The position numbers and the translations under genes were made by a program. 64,000 nt of DNA from Vibrio fortis (GTDB lineage: Bacteria; Pseudomonadota; Gammaproteobacteria; Enterobacterales; Vibrionaceae). Positions 9,404 through 16,945 of the stretch are shown here, in pieces. The stretch is taken from contig NZ_AP025487.1 of NCBI RefSeq assembly GCF_024347475.1, positions 1,240,001 through 1,304,000 on the forward strand, in the 5' to 3' direction. How positions within the stretch are numbered: the first letter of the stretch is position 1; the number at the start of each line of letters is the position of its first letter. The notes under the pieces were generated by a model. It did no database searches. It was given only the letters and a program-made list of their open reading frames with translations, and was not told the DNA's origin.

Positions 9404-9431
9404 TTGACTCAATCGTGTGATTCCGTAGAAT
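9404..9431 (+). promoter_or_regulatory. Sigma-70 promoter of the tRNA operon
   Basis: TTGACT (9404-9409), a 16-bp spacer and TAGAAT (9426-9431) form a near-consensus promoter about 50 bp before the first tRNA. The GC-containing discriminator just after the -10 box is typical of stable-RNA promoters under stringent control. Confidence 0.7.
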
Positions 9432-9482
9432 GCATCCCGTACCCAAGAGGATGGCAATGAGCGATTCGATTGGAGTTACTAA

Positions 9483-9556
9483 GGCGCCTTGGCAGAGTGG
9501 CTATGCAGCGGATTGCAAATCCGTGGACCTCGGTTCGACTCCGGGAGGCGCCTCCA
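9483..9556 (+). tRNA. tRNA-Cys (GCA)
   Basis: The acceptor stem GGCGCCT pairs with AGGCGCC, the anticodon loop is TTGCAAA with anticodon GCA, the T loop is GTTCGACTC, and the 3' CCA is encoded. It is 74 nt long and first in the tRNA operon. Confidence 0.96.
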
Positions 9557-9581
9557 TTCAAACTTTGAGTTTGAATACTAT

Positions 9582-9657
9582 GCGACACTAGCTCAGCTGG
9601 TAGAGCGCAACCTTGCCAAGGTTGAGGTCACGAGTTCGAACCTCGTGTGTCGCTCCA
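9582..9657 (+). tRNA. tRNA-Gly (GCC), copy 1
   Basis: The acceptor stem GCGACAC pairs with GTGTCGC, the anticodon loop is TTGCCAA (anticodon GCC), and CCA is encoded at 9655-9657. It is 76 nt long and identical to the copy at 9852. Confidence 0.96.
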
Positions 9658-9734
9658 AATTTTGTAATGTTGATTGGCATCGACATTAAGATGGTGTTTA
9701 CGAATCGTAACGGCATCGCAATAAAGAATTGCGT

Positions 9735-9821
9735 GCCCTGGTGGTGGAATTGGTAGACACAAGGGATTTAAAATCCCTCGGCGTTCGCGCTGTGCCGGTT
9801 CAAGTCCGGCCCGGGGCACCA
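9735..9821 (+). tRNA. tRNA-Leu (TAA)
   Basis: A class II tRNA with a long variable arm. The acceptor GCCCTGG pairs with CCGGGGC through one U-G pair, the anticodon arm GGGATTTAAAATCCC gives TAA, and CCA is encoded. It is 87 nt long. Confidence 0.95.
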
Positions 9822-9851
9822 TCTATAAAGTCTAAACATTGTTTAGCAAAT

Positions 9852-9927
9852 GCGACACTAGCTCAGCTGGTAGAGCGCAACCTTGCCAAGGTTGAGGTCA
9901 CGAGTTCGAACCTCGTGTGTCGCTCCA
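9852..9927 (+). tRNA. tRNA-Gly (GCC), copy 2
   Basis: Identical in its 76 nt to copy 1. It ends the operon and is followed by a strong terminator. Confidence 0.96.
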
Positions 9928-9931
9928 AATC

Positions 9932-9966
9932 AAAAAAAGCTCATCGGAAACGATGAGCTTTTTTGC
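9932..9966 (+). terminator. Terminator of the tRNA operon
   Basis: Stem AAGCTCATCG (9937-9946) with a GAAA tetraloop pairing with CGATGAGCTT (9951-9960), then T residues. A decayed copy lies near 10049-10078. Confidence 0.92.
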
Positions 9967-9997
9967 ATCTGGAATATCGTAAAACTATTTGAGCCAT

Positions 9998-10042
9998 TAG
10001 GTCACGAGTTGACCCCGTGTCCTAGCCGGCCGCGTCGCTCCA
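9998..10042 (+). pseudogene. Remnant of a third tRNA-Gly, 3' half
   Basis: The run AGGTCACGAGTT, then a CGTGT segment, then CGTCGCTCCAA reproduces the 3' half of the adjacent tRNA-Gly with mismatches and an insertion, but no 5' half is present. It is followed by a decayed terminator and by TATCTGGAACATCGTAAA, matching the sequence after the intact tRNA's terminator. A segmental duplication that then decayed explains all three matches. Confidence 0.75.
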
Positions 10043-10097
10043 ATTTAAAAAACGCTTATCAAAAGTGATGAGTCTTTTTTGTATCTGGAACATCGTA

Positions 10098-10123
10098 AAG
10101 CCCGAACAGAAATGTTCGGGCTT
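10098..10123. terminator. GC-rich hairpin at the end of the tRNA duplication
   Basis: Perfect stem AAGCCCGAAC (10098-10107) / GTTCGGGCTT (10114-10123). It lacks a T run, so it may be a weak or relic terminator. Confidence 0.5.
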
Positions 10124-10169
10124 CATTGTATTCGGATGTTTGAAAATTCACGAGCTGTTTGAGATTCCC

Positions 10170-10360
10170 TATGAACTCGTTTCTCGCTCTAAGGAATGAC
10201 GGTTGAGTGAGGTTATCTTCGTCATCCTCGCTCTAGGGAATGACGGATTGATTGGGAGTTTAGTTCGTCGCCTTCGCTCTACGGAATGATGGCTGAAATT
10301 GTGAGCTATTTTCGTCATCCTCGGGCGTGAGGGACGAACGAGCCGGGGATCTCTTCAAGC
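10170..10360. repeat. Array of degenerate GTCATCCTCGCTCTAGGGAATGAC-type repeats
   Basis: Three related units built on TCGCTCTArGGAATGACGG occur near 10183-10203, 10219-10245 and 10266-10291, and a fourth, more diverged unit (CGTCATCCTCGGGCGTGAGG then GACGAACGAGCCGGGGATCT) at 10312-10352. Each carries inverted GTCAT/ATGAC ends, so single units can form hairpins. They resemble dispersed intergenic elements of Vibrio genomes as I remember them. No coding frame is evident. Confidence 0.6.
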
Positions 10361-10431
10361 GTGTGACTCTCATCCTATCCCTCGTATTTATAAAGCTGAT
10401 ATTAAAAACTATTGATAGTGTGTTAAAAACT

Positions 10432-10494
10432 ATGTTACCTTCCCGCCCAATCTCGGAATGGGCAACGATTGCTTCTGGGGGATACGCGCAGTGA
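10432..10494 (+). CDS. Possible 20-codon leader ORF
   Basis: ATG to TGA encodes MLPSRPISEWATIASGGYAQ, directly before the structured domain. There is no clear Shine-Dalgarno and no run of regulatory codons, so translation is uncertain. It spans the GCCCA/TGGGC hairpin (10445-10449/10459-10463). Confidence 0.2.
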   Translation: MLPSRPISEWATIASGGYAQ

Positions 10495-10795
10495 CCATTC
10501 AGGCTGATTGTGACATTGCGTAGGGTAGGTATCAGTTAGTTCTTTAACTGATAGACGGGATACTTATGGCGCTTGATGCCATGTTAATGGGAAACCCAAC
10601 ATTGAACTCACTTAACACAACACTGCGAATCAGCTTTTCACATCCAATTGGGCCGGTACTCCACCTTTGCCCGATCCTTCAAAACAGTAGCATTACTGAA
10701 CCTTGATTTTACGCTAAGTAAATTTTGCTGTCGTTAGACGGCGCTTTGTCGTGTTTGTCATTTGACTTACGCGGGCGTACAGCTATACCTCACTT

Positions 10796-10817
10796 CTAAC
10801 AATGTGCTGTTAGGAGG
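10796..10817 (+). promoter_or_regulatory. Hairpin overlapping the Shine-Dalgarno of the DABA fusion gene
   Basis: CTAACA (10796-10801) pairs perfectly with TGTTAG (10808-10813). The second arm overlaps the first two bases of the strong Shine-Dalgarno AGGAGG (10812-10817). Closing this stem would hinder ribosome access to the ATG at 10822, a usual arrangement for translational control. Confidence 0.5.
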
Positions 10818-10821
10818 GAGT

Positions 10822-13743
10822 ATGAATACATTCAAGGGATTTTTTATGACTACCGCCTTTGAAGTCGATACAAATACTATCGCACACACGTTTTCAACTT
10901 CAGTCCCTGTTGTTGAAGGCACTTATGATCTTACTCCAGATGCTATCTTGCTTGAACAAGAGCAGAACGAATCGGCAGTGCGCTCTTACCCAAGACGTCT
11001 ACCGATTGCAATAAAGCGTGCATATGGCGCTCTGGTTGAAGACACGCGTGGACAAATCTTCCTAGATTGTCTTGCTGGAGCAGGAACGTTAGCTCTGGGT
11101 TATAACCACCCAGAGATTAACCAAGCACTAAAAGCTCAGTTGGATTCAGGTCTACCTTATCAAACGCTGGATATTACGACTCAAGCCAAAGAGACGTTTA
11201 TTAATCGCGTTAAAGCATTTTTACCACAGGATTTTGCTGAGAACTCAGTGATTCAATTCTGTGGCCCTTCTGGTGCCGATGCGGTTGAAGCCGCGATAAA
11301 ATTAGCAAAGCAAACAACAGGTCGTAACACCATGTTTGCGTTCCGTGGTGCTTACCATGGTATGACTAACGGTACGATGGGCATGATGGGTAACTTAGGC
11401 ACAAAAGCGCGCCGCAGCGGCTTGATGTCTGATGTTCACTTTATGCCATTCCCATACAACCTGCGCTGCCCATTTGGATTAGGTGGCGAGCAAGGTGCCC
11501 AAGCAAGCCTTCGTTATATTGAACGTCTACTTGCTGACGATGAAGCAGGCATCATGAAACCTGCAGCAATGATTGTCGAACCTGTTCAGGGCGAGGGCGG
11601 TGTAATTCCTGCTCCAGCATCTTGGTTACGTGGTTTAAGACGTATCTGTGATGAACACGGCATCCTACTTATCTTTGATGAAATCCAATGTGGTGTTGGT
11701 AAAACTGGACACCGATTCGCATTTGAAGAGTCAGGAATCAATCCAGACATTCTATGTCTATCGAAAGCGATTGGTGGTGGCTTACCAATGTCACTGCTTG
11801 TATTCGATAAAAGCATTGATACATGGAAAGCAGGTGAACACACCGGTACTTTCCGTGGTAATCAGCTAGCAATGGTATCTGGCGCGAAAGCACTAGAAAT
11901 TATCGAGCGAGATAACCTTGTTGAACACGCGAATATTGCGGGTCAATACCTTCGCCACGGTTTAGAAAAGCTTCAGCAACGTGTTGATTGTATTGCTGAA
12001 GTTCGTGGTAAAGGCTTGATGTTAGGTGTTGAGATTCAAAACCCTAACGGTGAGAAGAACAGCTTTGGTGAGCCAATTGCTGATGGTGACCTAACCCTTA
12101 AAATCCAGCGTGCGGCACTTGAACGCGGCTTGATGGTAGAAAAAGGTGGACGTGAAGGCTCTGTTGTTCGTTTCCTTCCTCCGATGATCATTACTTTCGA
12201 ACAAATTGATTTTGCTCTGCGCGTGATGGAAGAAGCGATTCTTGCAGCGGGCGGCAGTCATGTCGAAAGTGATAGTGCGAAAAGTGAGTGGAAGAAACAC
12301 TTCATCCATACTGGCGTAGGTGGTAGCGACGAGTTTGAGAAGGTTTTAAATCAAACCACTCAAGCGATGAAGTCAGTATTTGAGCAAGTCGACGCACCAT
12401 ACTCTGGGCTAGAACCTAAACGACTAGAAGCTGCAATTAATGCGGTGGATCTTGATAACGTTCAAGGTTCATTGATTGATGTGGTGGAAGATACAGCCGA
12501 CTTAGTTGCTAAAAACTCCATCTTTGTACAACACCCTGACTGTATTGCACATCTACATACTCCGCCATTAATGGCTTCTGTCGCTGCTGAGTCTATGATT
12601 GCAGCGCTTAACCAGTCTATGGATTCATGGGATCAAGCATCGGCTGCAACCTATGTTGAGCAAAAGGTCATCGACTGGATGTGTGGCAAGTACGAGCTAG
12701 GTGCGGATAGCGATGGTATTTTCACTAGTGGCGGCACTCAAAGTAACCTAATGGGACTGTTGCTAGCACGAGATTGGATCGCCGATAAAGTCGATAACCA
12801 CTCGATTCAAAAGCTTGGTCTTCCAGAGTATGCGAAAAAGTTGCGTATTCTATGCTCTAAAAAGTCTCACTTCACTGTCCAAAAATCGGCTTCTTTGCTA
12901 GGATTAGGCGAGAATGCAGTACGCTGTGTTGATGCTAACGATAACGGTACCATAAAAACGGAACTGCTTGAGCGAGCAATTACTGAGCTGAAACAAGAAG
13001 GTTTGATCCCGTTTGCTGTTGTAGGCACGGCAGGAACGACGGATCACGGCGCGATTGATGACCTAAACTCTATTGCTCAGATCGCTCAGCAACAACAGCT
13101 TTGGTTCCATGTTGACAGTGCGTACGGTGGTGCTCTTATCTTGAGCAGTCATAAAGCACGTCTTAAGGGCATTGAAAAAGCAGATTCAGTAAGTGTCGAC
13201 TTCCACAAACTGTTTTATCAAACAATCAGTTGTGGTGCATTGCTGCTTAAAGACAAACAGAACTTCAAGTTCCTACTGCATCATGCTGATTACTTGAACC
13301 GTGAGCACGATGAGCTGCCTAACTTAGTTGATAAGTCGATTGCAACAACCAAACGATTTGATGCACTCAAAGTCTTTATGACGATGCAAAGCGTAGGGCA
13401 GGAACAATTGGGTGAGATGTATGATCACCTATTGGCACAAACACTTCAGGTCTCCGACCTTATTCAAAACCACGAAGGTTTTGAGCTATTAGCTGAGCCA
13501 GCATTGTCGACAGTGCTGTTTAGAGCCGTTAATAGCCATGTCACGGATTTAGACACATTTAACCAAACATTAAGATTAGAGGCATTAACTCGCGGTGTCG
13601 CTGTTTTGGGCGAAACTGTGGTTGATGGAAAGAGCGCATTAAAGTTCACCATCCTTAATCCGTGTTTAGATATGGCGGATTTCGAGTCTCTCATTGCAAA
13701 AATTCAGAATCTAGCGGCTGAGCTAGCAGAACAACAAGGGTAA
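10822..13743 (+). CDS. Diaminobutyrate aminotransferase / DABA decarboxylase fusion
   Basis: A bifunctional enzyme making 1,3-diaminopropane for norspermidine. The N-terminal class III aminotransferase domain (to about residue 490) converts aspartate semialdehyde to 2,4-diaminobutyrate; it has LLIFDEIQCGVGKTG and the PLP Lys in CLSKAIGGG (K315). The C-terminal group II decarboxylase domain (about 510-973) converts this to diaminopropane, with WFHVDSAYGG and the PLP Lys in VDFHKLFYQ (K796). In many other bacteria the two domains are separate proteins. I chose the ATG at 10822 because AGGAGG lies 4 bp upstream; an internal ATG at 10846 with AAGGGA is an alternative, while the earlier TTG at 10762 has no ribosome site. 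The next gene starts 8 bp downstream. Confidence 0.92.
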   Translation: MNTFKGFFMTTAFEVDTNTIAHTFSTSVPVVEGTYDLTPDAILLEQEQNESAVRSYPRRLPIAIKRAYGALVEDTRGQIFLDCLAGAGTLALGYNHPEINQALKAQLDSGLPYQTLDITTQAKETFINRVKAFLPQDFAENSVIQFCGPSGADAVEAAIKLAKQTTGRNTMFAFRGAYHGMTNGTMGMMGNLGTKARRSGLMSDVHFMPFPYNLRCPFGLGGEQGAQASLRYIERLLADDEAGIMKPAAMIVEPVQGEGGVIPAPASWLRGLRRICDEHGILLIFDEIQCGVGKTGHRFAFEESGINPDILCLSKAIGGGLPMSLLVFDKSIDTWKAGEHTGTFRGNQLAMVSGAKALEIIERDNLVEHANIAGQYLRHGLEKLQQRVDCIAEVRGKGLMLGVEIQNPNGEKNSFGEPIADGDLTLKIQRAALERGLMVEKGGREGSVVRFLPPMIITFEQIDFALRVMEEAILAAGGSHVESDSAKSEWKKHFIHTGVGGSDEFEKVLNQTTQAMKSVFEQVDAPYSGLEPKRLEAAINAVDLDNVQGSLIDVVEDTADLVAKNSIFVQHPDCIAHLHTPPLMASVAAESMIAALNQSMDSWDQASAATYVEQKVIDWMCGKYELGADSDGIFTSGGTQSNLMGLLLARDWIADKVDNHSIQKLGLPEYAKKLRILCSKKSHFTVQKSASLLGLGENAVRCVDANDNGTIKTELLERAITELKQEGLIPFAVVGTAGTTDHGAIDDLNSIAQIAQQQQLWFHVDSAYGGALILSSHKARLKGIEKADSVSVDFHKLFYQTISCGALLLKDKQNFKFLLHHADYLNREHDELPNLVDKSIATTKRFDALKVFMTMQSVGQEQLGEMYDHLLAQTLQVSDLIQNHEGFELLAEPALSTVLFRAVNSHVTDLDTFNQTLRLEALTRGVAVLGETVVDGKSALKFTILNPCLDMADFESLIAKIQNLAAELAEQQG

Positions 13744-13751
13744 TAAATATT

Positions 13752-15005
13752 ATGGCAATTCTACAAATTGGTGCAGGCGGCGTAGGTTGGGTTGTTGCAC
13801 ATAAAGCAGCACAGAACAACGACGTACTGGGTGGCATCACTATTGCATCTCGAACTATCGCGAAGTGTGAGAAGATCATCGAATCTATCAAGGGCAAAAA
13901 CAACCTAAAAGATTCAACTAAGAAACTAGAGGCGCGCGCTGTAAACGCAGATGACGTTGATGCGCTTGTTGCTCTAATTAAAGAAGTTCAGCCAGACCTA
14001 GTGATCAACGCGGGTCCTCCGTGGGTAAACATGGCTATCATGGAAGCGTGTTACCAAGCAAAAGTATCTTACCTAGATACATCAGTAGCGGTTGACCTAT
14101 GTTCTGAAGGTCAGCAGGTACCACAAGCGTACGATTGGCAATGGGGCTACCGTGAGAAGTTTGCAGAAGCAGGCATCACAGGTATTCTTGGCGCTGGTTT
14201 CGATCCTGGTGTGGTTTCTGTATTTGCTGCTTACGCGGTTAAACATCTGTTCGATGAGATCGATACTATCGATGTGATGGACGTTAACGCTGGCGACCAC
14301 GGTAAGAAGTTTGCAACTAACTTCGACCCAGAAACGAACATGCTTGAGATTCAAGGTGATTCTTTCTACTGGGAAAACGAAGAGTGGAAACAGGTTCCTT
14401 GTCACTCACGCATGCTAGAGTTTGATTTCCCGAACTGTGGTTCTCACAAAGTATATTCAATGGCACACGATGAAGTTCGCTCAATGAAAGAGTTCATTCC
14501 AGCGAAGCGTATCGAGTTCTGGATGGGCTTTGGCGACAAGTACCTAAACTACTTCAACTGCATGCGTGACATCGGTCTACTAAGCCCAGACCCGCTAACA
14601 TTGCATGATGGTACTGTGGTTCAGCCTCTACACGTACTTAAAGCCTTGCTACCTGACCCAACATCACTAGCGCCGGGCTACACGGGTCTAACGTGTATCG
14701 GTACTTGGGTTCAAGGTAAGAAAGATGGCAAAGAGCGTAGCGTATTTATCTACAATAACGCTGACCACGAAGTGGCATACGAAGACGTAGAGCATCAAGC
14801 GATCTCTTACACAACTGGTGTTCCTGCTATTACGGCTGCACTTCAGTTCTTCCGTGGCGAGTGGGCAGACAAAGGTGTATTCAACATGGAACAGCTAAAT
14901 CCAGACCCATTCCTAGAAACTATGCCGGGTATCGGTCTTGACTGGCATGTTCAAGAGCTTGAAGCAGGCCAAGGCCTTCCTGTGATTCATGAGCTGAAAA
15001 AATAA
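13752..15005 (+). CDS. Carboxynorspermidine dehydrogenase
   Basis: A saccharopine-dehydrogenase-like enzyme that reductively condenses aspartate semialdehyde with 1,3-diaminopropane to carboxynorspermidine, using NADPH. The N-terminal Rossmann glycine motif is IGAGGVGWVVAHKAA; the catalytic domain includes GAGFDPGVVSVFAAYA and DVNAGDHGKKFATNF. The length of 417 aa is normal. It begins 8 bp after the fusion gene, and its product is the substrate of NspC next door. A possible terminator (15035-15060) and a large inverted repeat follow, so nspC may be expressed at a different level. Confidence 0.92.
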   Translation: MAILQIGAGGVGWVVAHKAAQNNDVLGGITIASRTIAKCEKIIESIKGKNNLKDSTKKLEARAVNADDVDALVALIKEVQPDLVINAGPPWVNMAIMEACYQAKVSYLDTSVAVDLCSEGQQVPQAYDWQWGYREKFAEAGITGILGAGFDPGVVSVFAAYAVKHLFDEIDTIDVMDVNAGDHGKKFATNFDPETNMLEIQGDSFYWENEEWKQVPCHSRMLEFDFPNCGSHKVYSMAHDEVRSMKEFIPAKRIEFWMGFGDKYLNYFNCMRDIGLLSPDPLTLHDGTVVQPLHVLKALLPDPTSLAPGYTGLTCIGTWVQGKKDGKERSVFIYNNADHEVAYEDVEHQAISYTTGVPAITAALQFFRGEWADKGVFNMEQLNPDPFLETMPGIGLDWHVQELEAGQGLPVIHELKK

Positions 15006-15034
15006 GAACTGATTTCTTGTTTTGATTGCTAGTT

Positions 15035-15060
15035 AAAGGGGACATGGATTGTTCCCTTTT
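15035..15060 (+). terminator. Possible partial terminator before nspC
   Basis: AAAGGGGACA (15035-15044) pairs with TGTTCCCTTT (15050-15059) through one G-T pair. Only four T residues end it, so read-through into nspC is likely. Confidence 0.45.
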
Positions 15061-15081
15061 CGATGATGATCTCCTTATAGC

Positions 15082-15154
15082 TTTGGTATCATTTATTTTG
15101 ATTTTGTAACTCACTGCGTTCGAACAGGACAAAATCAAAATAAATCACACCAAA
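15082..15154. repeat. Large AT-rich inverted repeat between carboxynorspermidine genes
   Basis: The arms of 26 bp (15082-15107 and 15129-15154) are complementary except for two mismatches; the core is TTTATTTTGATTTTGT against ACAAAATCAAAATAAA. The 21-nt loop contains GTTCGAAC. Its size and near-perfection exceed a normal terminator, and it could be a miniature inverted-repeat element or an RNA-processing structure. Confidence 0.85.
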
Positions 15155-15206
15155 CTTGTTTAATTTACCTTTCCATCTTTAGATGCTGCTTGAGCGCGTA
15201 TAGAAA

Positions 15207-16346
15207 ATGACATTTAAGAAAGAAGAACTTAAAACCCCATACTTTATGATCAACGAAGATAAGTTGATTGAGAACCTAGAGAAAGCTAAACAGCTTAAAG
15301 AGATTTCAGGCGTTAAGCTTGTATTAGCCTTGAAGTGCTTCTCTACTTGGGGCGTATTCGACATCATTAAGCCTTATCTAGACGGCACGACAAGCTCTGG
15401 TCCGTTTGAAGTAAAGCTAGGTCATGAAACCTTTGGTGGTGAAACGCATGCATACAGCGTTGGTTACAGCGAAGATGATGTACGTGAAGTAGCAGATATT
15501 TGTGACAAGATGATCTTCAACTCACAGTCTCAGCTAGCAGCTTACCGACACATTGTTGAAGGCAAGGCATCGATTGGCCTGCGTCTTAATCCAGGAGTTA
15601 GCTATGCTGGTCAAGACTTGGCAAATCCAGCGCGTCAATTCTCTCGCCTAGGCGTTCAAGCTGACCATATCCAACCAGAAGTCTTTGAAGATATTGATGG
15701 TGTGATGTTCCACATGAACTGTGAGAACAAAGATGTGGATGCTTTTATTGGTCTACTTGACTCTATCTCTGAGCAGTTCGGTGAATACCTAAACAAGCTG
15801 GATTGGGTGAGTATGGGTGGTGGCGTATTCTTTACATGGCCGGGTTACGACATTGAAAAGCTCGGTTTGGCACTAAAAGCTTTCTCTGAAAAGCACGGTG
15901 TTCAAATGTACCTTGAGCCGGGTGAAGCGATCATCACTAAGACTACGGATCTTGTTGTGACCGTGGTTGATATCGTAGAGAACGTGAAGAAAACGGCGAT
16001 TGTTGATTCAGCGACAGAAGCACACCGTTTAGATACTCTGATCTATGACGAGCCAGCATCGATTCTGGAAGCGTCGGAAAATGGCACGCATGACTACGTG
16101 ATTGGTTCTTGTTCTTGCCTTGCTGGTGATCAGTTCTGTGAAGCAAGCTTTGATGAACCACTAGAGATTGGCCAACGTCTGCATATCTTAGATAGTGCTG
16201 GCTATACCATGGTGAAACTGAATTGGTTCAATGGCCTGCGTATGCCTTCTGTCTACTGTGAGCGCTCAAGTGGCGAAGTACAGAAGCTAAACGAATTCGA
16301 TTATTCAGACTTTAAACGCTCACTGTCACAGTGGTCAGTAAAGTAG
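15207..16346 (+). CDS. nspC: Carboxynorspermidine decarboxylase NspC
   Basis: A PLP-dependent alanine-racemase-fold decarboxylase that converts carboxynorspermidine to norspermidine, the polyamine linked to biofilm formation in Vibrio. The PLP Lys lies in [12 protein letters not shown] (K43); MYLEPGEAI binds the phosphate, and [16 protein letters not shown] carries the active-site Cys-Asp region of this family. The length of 379 aa is normal. The ATG has no good Shine-Dalgarno, unlike the first gene of the pathway, and lies 52 bp beyond a large inverted repeat. Confidence 0.93.
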   Translation: MTFKKEELKTPYFMINEDKLIENLEKAKQLKEISGVKLVLALKCFSTWGVFDIIKPYLDGTTSSGPFEVKLGHETFGGETHAYSVGYSEDDVREVADICDKMIFNSQSQLAAYRHIVEGKASIGLRLNPGVSYAGQDLANPARQFSRLGVQADHIQPEVFEDIDGVMFHMNCENKDVDAFIGLLDSISEQFGEYLNKLDWVSMGGGVFFTWPGYDIEKLGLALKAFSEKHGVQMYLEPGEAIITKTTDLVVTVVDIVENVKKTAIVDSATEAHRLDTLIYDEPASILEASENGTHDYVIGSCSCLAGDQFCEASFDEPLEIGQRLHILDSAGYTMVKLNWFNGLRMPSVYCERSSGEVQKLNEFDYSDFKRSLSQWSVK

Positions 16347-16353
16347 ATTGAAA

Positions 16354-16386
16354 TAAAAAGAGCAACCGATGGGTTGCTCTTTTTGT
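16354..16386 (+). terminator. Terminator after nspC
   Basis: AGAGCAACC (16359-16367), GATG loop, GGTTGCTCT (16372-16380), T run. It also faces the convergent gene ending at 16403. Confidence 0.88.
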
Positions 16387-16402
16387 ATGCGACTATTGAG
16401 TC

Positions 16403-16945
16403 TTAGTTAAACTCTTTTACCAGGCGAATTAACGGACTAGGAACGTCGCTTGGAGCTGTAATTACTTCGAGCGCTTCCCCGAAATCGATGACTAACCCAT
16501 CGTAATTTACATTTATTTGCTTGGCATCTGGTGTGTTGGTCCAATATGGTTCATTAGTCGTTGTAGGGAAGTAAGTCAGGTTTATTGCTGGCATTGTGCA
16601 GCGATAGTCTACGATTGAGCTTAATTCTTTTATATTCGGTAACCTAAAATTTGATTGACCAGCGATTGTCGTTAAACTCGAATCCTGCGTCGCAATTAAC
16701 GCATCTTCCCAATTTGCATATTCTGCTGCAGTACCGTCACATTTGCCCGTACCTATATTATAACTTTCACCTACGTTGCATTTAGACCAGAGTAAATTTG
16801 TACTCACGTCTAACAGCGTGCCATCATTTCGGTCAATAAACTGGCCATCTTGGTGAGAGGCTGGTTGGTTAGTGACACACGTTTGAGCGAGCAAATCAGT
16901 GCTAAAAAGGACAATGATTGTCCCGATGTACAAGTTGAATTTCAT
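16403..16945 (-). CDS. DUF1566 (Lcl-like C-type lectin fold) secreted protein
   Basis: Opens with a signal peptide (MKFNLYIGTIIVLFSTDLLAQT). The rest matches DUF1566: FIDRNDGTLLDVSTNLLWSKC, then WEDALIA, then SNFRLPNIKELSSIVDYRC, ending in LIRLVKEF. The domain occurs in cell-surface proteins, including Lcl adhesins of Legionella. Its ATG overlaps the stop of the upstream lipoprotein gene by one base (TAATG), so translation is probably coupled. Function here is unknown; an exported adhesin or matrix component is a guess. Confidence 0.7.
   Translation of the reverse strand: MKFNLYIGTIIVLFSTDLLAQTCVTNQPASHQDGQFIDRNDGTLLDVSTNLLWSKCNVGESYNIGTGKCDGTAAEYANWEDALIATQDSSLTTIAGQSNFRLPNIKELSSIVDYRCTMPAINLTYFPTTTNEPYWTNTPDAKQINVNYDGLVIDFGEALEVITAPSDVPSPLIRLVKEFN

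Larger units (their letters stand above)
10361..10821 (+). promoter_or_regulatory. Long structured leader of the norspermidine operon
   Basis: No gene-length ORF is present. A direct repeat TTAAAAACTA (10402-10411 and 10422-10431) surrounds a possible promoter with TTGATA at 10412-10417. Downstream, AGGCTGATT (10501-10509) can pair with AATCAGCTT (10628-10636), closing a domain that contains three hairpins: 10530-10538/10545-10553, 10566-10570/10578-10582 and 10581-10602. GTGA (10491-10494) and TCAC (10638-10641) can extend the closing stem. This multi-branched shape, on a biosynthetic operon, suggests a riboswitch or another cis-acting RNA. I do not recognise it as a known family. Confidence 0.5.

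Noticed and set aside
9582..9927. Two identical 76-bp direct repeats, briefly considered as a CRISPR-like array
   Set aside because: They are complete tRNA-Gly genes, with a tRNA-Leu between them.
9489..9956. Short frames across the tRNA cluster, with a peptide repeated twice
   Set aside because: They are translations of the tRNA genes; the repeated peptide reflects the two identical tRNA-Gly copies.
10432..10700. Known riboswitch classes (lysine, glycine, c-di-GMP-I, TPP) in the norspermidine leader
   Set aside because: I looked for the conserved cores of these classes and did not find them.
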